DNA of 17,604 nt. It comes from Methylocapsa sp. GTDB taxonomy: Bacteria > Pseudomonadota > Alphaproteobacteria > Rhizobiales > Beijerinckiaceae. The position numbers and the translations under genes are program-made. Under the pieces are notes generated by a model. The model ran no database searches. It was not told where the DNA came from and was given only the letters and a program-made list of their open reading frames with translations. Positions 15,092 to 17,604 of this stretch are shown piece by piece. The first letter of the stretch is position 1. Every line of letters begins with the position of its first letter. The stretch covers positions 1 through 17,604 of the forward strand of contig JAFMSB010000006.1 of assembly GCA_017353815.1 (NCBI GenBank), in the 5' to 3' direction.

Positions 15092-15215
15092 GATTCTGCC
15101 CCATATTGCCTTTGAACGGCCTCCGCCCAAATTGGCGGCGTCTGGCGAAACTGACCGATACAGCGGAATGACAGCCCGGCCGCCGGCAACCCTAGCATGA
15201 CTCCCCCCGTGCTTG

Positions 15216-16031
15216 CTATGCCGCCGCTGTTTCGGATGAAGCAGCCCGCGTCTGCGCTGACCTCAGGGATTTAAACAGCATGATATCCTCCGCGTAGTAA
15301 TCATCAATAAAATTACGTATTTCATGATTCTCTGATAATTTCTGAGAGAGCTCCTGTGTCGCCGACTTGTATAAACCGTAGGCTACAGCCGCCATTTTAA
15401 GTTTATACCTGGCGGATTGAGGAAGATATACGTAAACGTGCCGAAAAATACTTGATACGTCTTTTACAATTGCGGACCTCGGTACTGCACTCTGGTTCTC
15501 GCGGTTGCCGGCCCGAAAGCAAATGCCTGTCTTCATGCGAACAAAATCGGCAAACTCGGCCATCTGGCCGAGCAGAAACAGATGTTTTATGAGAACCTTA
15601 TGGTTCAAGGTCGTAAACGACGTCTGCGGCAAGAACATCGAGTACGCAGCCTCTAAAGTTTGCGGTTTTTTTCTCAAATGTTCGATTACCCCGGCAGCTT
15701 CGGCGGCGGCCGCGTGCACGGAGATCTTAAACTGCGGAATTTTGTACGTTCTTACGTATTGCATGAGAGCCGACGCGAAACGCGCCTGCGGTTCCCGCAC
15801 AAAAGCCACGGAATCATATTCGGTGACTTTACGGAATTCTTCGGGAAAATGGTCGTGTAGTGTTTGCAACGGCAAATGGCAAAAATAGATGTATCCTAAT
15901 TGGTCGTGTGGTCCGTCTCCTGAAAACTTGCCATGGTAACTATCTATGCCTGCAAGCTGGGCACTAACCGAGGATCCGGCGCATTTGGGGATATGGATAA
16001 AGGCGAATCGATAGTCGTCGCTAATGATCAT
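15216..16031 (-). CDS. Sulfotransferase family protein (paralog B)
   Basis: 271-residue close paralog of the downstream gene; by eye about 70% of residues agree across the full length with almost no gaps. It has the same FIHIPKCAGSSV phosphosulfate loop and SVAFVREPQARFASA 3'-phosphate motif, and a long invariant stretch around TTLNHKVLIKHLFLL and MAEFADFVRMKTG. Differences cluster in LGYIYFCHLPLQTL and in the region from AIVK to LSQKLSE, which may tune acceptor choice. The ATG at 16031 is preceded by GAGGG and TAAGG. Upstream sequences of the two genes (CCTTCAAGGG here, CGTTCAAAGGC before paralog A) are also related, so the duplication included the leader. Likely transcribed with the glycosyltransferase upstream or from its own promoter in the 148-base gap. 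Confidence 0.85.
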   Translation of the reverse strand: MIISDDYRFAFIHIPKCAGSSVSAQLAGIDSYHGKFSGDGPHDQLGYIYFCHLPLQTLHDHFPEEFRKVTEYDSVAFVREPQARFASALMQYVRTYKIPQFKISVHAAAAEAAGVIEHLRKKPQTLEAAYSMFLPQTSFTTLNHKVLIKHLFLLGQMAEFADFVRMKTGICFRAGNRENQSAVPRSAIVKDVSSIFRHVYVYLPQSARYKLKMAAVAYGLYKSATQELSQKLSENHEIRNFIDDYYAEDIMLFKSLRSAQTRAASSETAAA

Positions 16032-16060
16032 AACCTTACCCTCATCGCGCCCTTGAAGGG

Positions 16061-16082
16061 CTTCCGCCCCTACGGGGGGAAG
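16061..16082 (-). other. Hairpin in the leader of sulfotransferase B
   Basis: CTTCCGCCCC (16061-16070) pairs with GGGGGGAAG (16074-16082), nine pairs with one bulged G and a TAC loop, about 30 bases before the start codon. Beside it, CCCTTGAAGGG (16050-16060) is an 11-base inverted repeat. No T-run follows on the minus strand, so a leader structure is more likely than a terminator for the glycosyltransferase upstream. Confidence 0.4.
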
Positions 16083-16179
16083 TCGATGATGATCGGATGA
16101 CTGTAATACACTGGGTCACCCCGGTCATCCAGCCTATTTCAGCAGCGGCAACGGCTGGCGCGGCGATTGTGAAGATATC

Positions 16180-17061
16180 TCAAATGTGATTCCAAATAAT
16201 TTTTTTTATCGACCGTCTCAGGCTTGGAAAGATTTGCTTCACGACATTCTTAACGCCGAGGCACTCGCCGCTGAGCCGCATTCGCCACCCTTCGATAAGG
16301 CTGCGCATCACGGATGCCGGATATGTTCCGATAAAATGGGAGCCGTGACCGTGTGATGTGAAAAGGTGGTTTAAATACGAGCCAGCGGGCGGAAGCAAGT
16401 TCTTATAAACGCCGATTCTGTCGAGAATGTTGTTATATAGATGTACCGTTTTTGCTCCCTTGCACCTTTGGGCGCACTCATCTGCATATTCGGGAAGGAG
16501 GAATTTGTAATACTCCTTGTAATGGACAGGCATAAAAGCCTCCGGCCGTTTGAAGAGTTTATCGCCCGCCGCAAATTCTTTCCGGAACGCCTTTGCCACG
16601 CAATTCTGCATTGCTCCCCATGGCAGATCTTTATCGATAAGCGCTTCCGCCTCGGCGATGATCCTCTTTAGCTGCGGAGACCGGCCATTAATGCGGAGAA
16701 TGGCAGTGCAAATTCTCCGCTCCTCGTCGAGGAGAAGAAAATTTCCGTCTGCTCCAATATCGAAATCATGCAGCAAAAAAACATCGGCATCGATCCAGCA
16801 AAGGTCGGTCTTAAGAAACATAAGGTAGCGAAAATAGTCGGCAAACGCCGTGACGCTCGGCTTTCCGTCATAAATAAAGCGAGAAAGGTAGGACCGGTCA
16901 AGGATTTCGGAGGCATCAATCTGCTTTGCGGCTAAAGGGAGATCCTTTATTTCATCATAGGTATACAGATATACCTGATGGCCGCGCTTTATGAACGAGT
17001 CCAGGCAGGAAATCTCATATGCCGAAACTGGGCCAAACCACAACGTTCCGAAAAGATTCAT
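16180..17061 (-). CDS. Glycosyltransferase, DXD type (GT32/capsular synthesis-like)
   Basis: 293 residues, probably a nucleotide-sugar-dependent transferase on the cytoplasmic face. N-terminal LFGTLWFGPVSAYEISCL with HQVYLYTYDE is the entry strand/helix pattern of the Gly_transf_sug/capsular synthesis group. ADYFRYLMF followed by CWIDADVFLL gives the DXD metal site at D91-A92-D93. Later PWGAMQNCV, TVHLYNNIL and SHGHGSHFIGTYP are plausible acceptor-side and closing elements. The C-terminus is basic (RRSIKKII). Start: an in-frame GTG/ATG-like codon exists further up, but the ATG at 17061 overlaps the methyltransferase stop as ATGA, a classic coupling arrangement, and gives the family-like N-terminus. 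Codon use is less GC-rich than in the cob/rne part. The sugar and acceptor are unknown. Confidence 0.8.
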   Translation of the reverse strand: MNLFGTLWFGPVSAYEISCLDSFIKRGHQVYLYTYDEIKDLPLAAKQIDASEILDRSYLSRFIYDGKPSVTAFADYFRYLMFLKTDLCWIDADVFLLHDFDIGADGNFLLLDEERRICTAILRINGRSPQLKRIIAEAEALIDKDLPWGAMQNCVAKAFRKEFAAGDKLFKRPEAFMPVHYKEYYKFLLPEYADECAQRCKGAKTVHLYNNILDRIGVYKNLLPPAGSYLNHLFTSHGHGSHFIGTYPASVMRSLIEGWRMRLSGECLGVKNVVKQIFPSLRRSIKKIIWNHI

Positions 17062-17604
17062 GCCAGCTGTCCGGCGGGCAGGAGCTGGATTTGCGAGGCG
17101 TCCTCCCAATCAAGAGAGTCATTTCTCACAAACATCAGATTTGGGTTGAGCCAAGAATAGAGAGTGTAGCCGGCGCGGGTCAAATAGGCGTATACCTCGC
17201 TCGCGGCGATTGCCTCAAGCGAGGGCAGAAACACTTCGATTAAAATTACCCTGGGTGCGAAACGCGCAAAATTATTCGACTTCAGTATCTCAATATCGTA
17301 GCCTTCAGCATCGATCGCAAGCAGCTCAAAGGAGCGGCCTTTGAGATGGCAATCCAAAATTGTTTCGAGACGGCGCTGTTCGATAACGATAGTTTTGGCC
17401 TCCATTCCCGTCTTTTGAGCGACCGAAGCGGCGGCATCTCTGTCTAAGGTGTTCCAGACCGATGGCTGCTGGCCAACCATATAAAAATAGCCTTGACCGT
17501 CCGTCTGCGAAACAGCGAGCTGAAGATTGGTATCCCGCGGCCTCACCTTGTCAAAAATCCGTTTCGATCCAGGTGTTGGATCGATGTTGATACAGTGCCA
17601 CCCC
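17058..17604 (-). CDS. FkbM-family methyltransferase (partial, N-terminus outside window)
   Basis: 182 residues are visible and the frame is open to the right edge. It starts GWHCINIDPTPGSKRIFD, the segment after the SAM-binding glycine motif where FkbM proteins carry G(W)..(V/I)(E/D)P.P. Then NLQLAVSQTDG, VPTI-like spacing to RLETIL, and FELLAIDAEGYDIEILKS, the FkbM signature (L.ID.EG.E..vL), followed by VILIEVF. FkbM members O-methylate sugars or natural products using SAM. The stop overlaps the glycosyltransferase start by four bases (ATGA), so the two are translated together. This supports O-methylation of a surface sugar by the same cassette. Confidence 0.85.
   Translation of the reverse strand, partial: GWHCINIDPTPGSKRIFDKVRPRDTNLQLAVSQTDGQGYFYMVGQQPSVWNTLDRDAAASVAQKTGMEAKTIVIEQRRLETILDCHLKGRSFELLAIDAEGYDIEILKSNNFARFAPRVILIEVFLPSLEAIAASEVYAYLTRAGYTLYSWLNPNLMFVRNDSLDWEDASQIQLLPAGQLA

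Noticed and set aside
9904..15495. TCGGTACTGCA shared between the AT-rich region (about 9904) and sulfotransferase B (about 15479)
   Set aside because: Short match, in non-equivalent contexts and not at element ends; likely chance.

Overview
The window looks like chromosome from an alphaproteobacterium, most likely a member of the Hyphomicrobiales (Rhizobiales). The clues are GC-rich coding DNA, an aerobic-type (cob) cobalamin pathway, an RNase E with a long acidic insertion in its S1 domain and a C-terminal GWW motif, and the order RNase E / N-acetylmuramoyl-L-alanine amidase / penicillin-binding protein 1A, which is common in that order. The exact genus cannot be fixed from the sequence alone.

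Region 1 (1-3761) holds late cobalamin biosynthesis genes: cobC (minus, cut by the left edge), cobD/cbiB (plus), cobQ (minus) and cobO (minus). They are packed extremely tightly. The cobC and cobD starts overlap, cobD and cobQ overlap at their 3' ends, and cobO begins on the last base of the rne stop codon. Together they cover corrinoid adenosylation (CobO), side-chain amidation (CobQ), and formation and attachment of the aminopropanol arm (CobC, CobD).

Region 2 (3761-12702) holds RNA turnover and cell wall genes: rne (minus), an approximately 0.8 kb leader region with a near-perfect direct repeat, a divergent periplasmic amidase (amiC type), and ponA/mrcA (class A penicillin-binding protein). 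A visibly AT-rich stretch (about 8.9-9.9 kb) lies between amidase and ponA. It carries one minus-strand gene for a small two-helix membrane protein with a PH-like soluble part and looks like an insertion into a conserved neighbourhood.

Region 3 (12703-14281) holds a 108-residue exported protein, a hairpin terminator and a stand-alone class I glutamine amidotransferase. The last 51 residues of the exported protein consist only of W, R, H, Y and P, built on a His-Arg-Trp repeat. It is the most unusual protein in the window.

Region 4 (14282-17604, all minus) is a cell-surface glycan modification cassette of less GC-rich DNA. It runs in transcription order FkbM-type methyltransferase (cut by the right edge), a DXD glycosyltransferase coupled to it by an ATGA overlap, and two tandem paralogous carbohydrate-type sulfotransferases. 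This suggests a methylated, sulfated surface polysaccharide or lipid; the substrate is unknown.

No rRNA, tRNA, CRISPR array, intact insertion sequence or cobalamin riboswitch was recognised.
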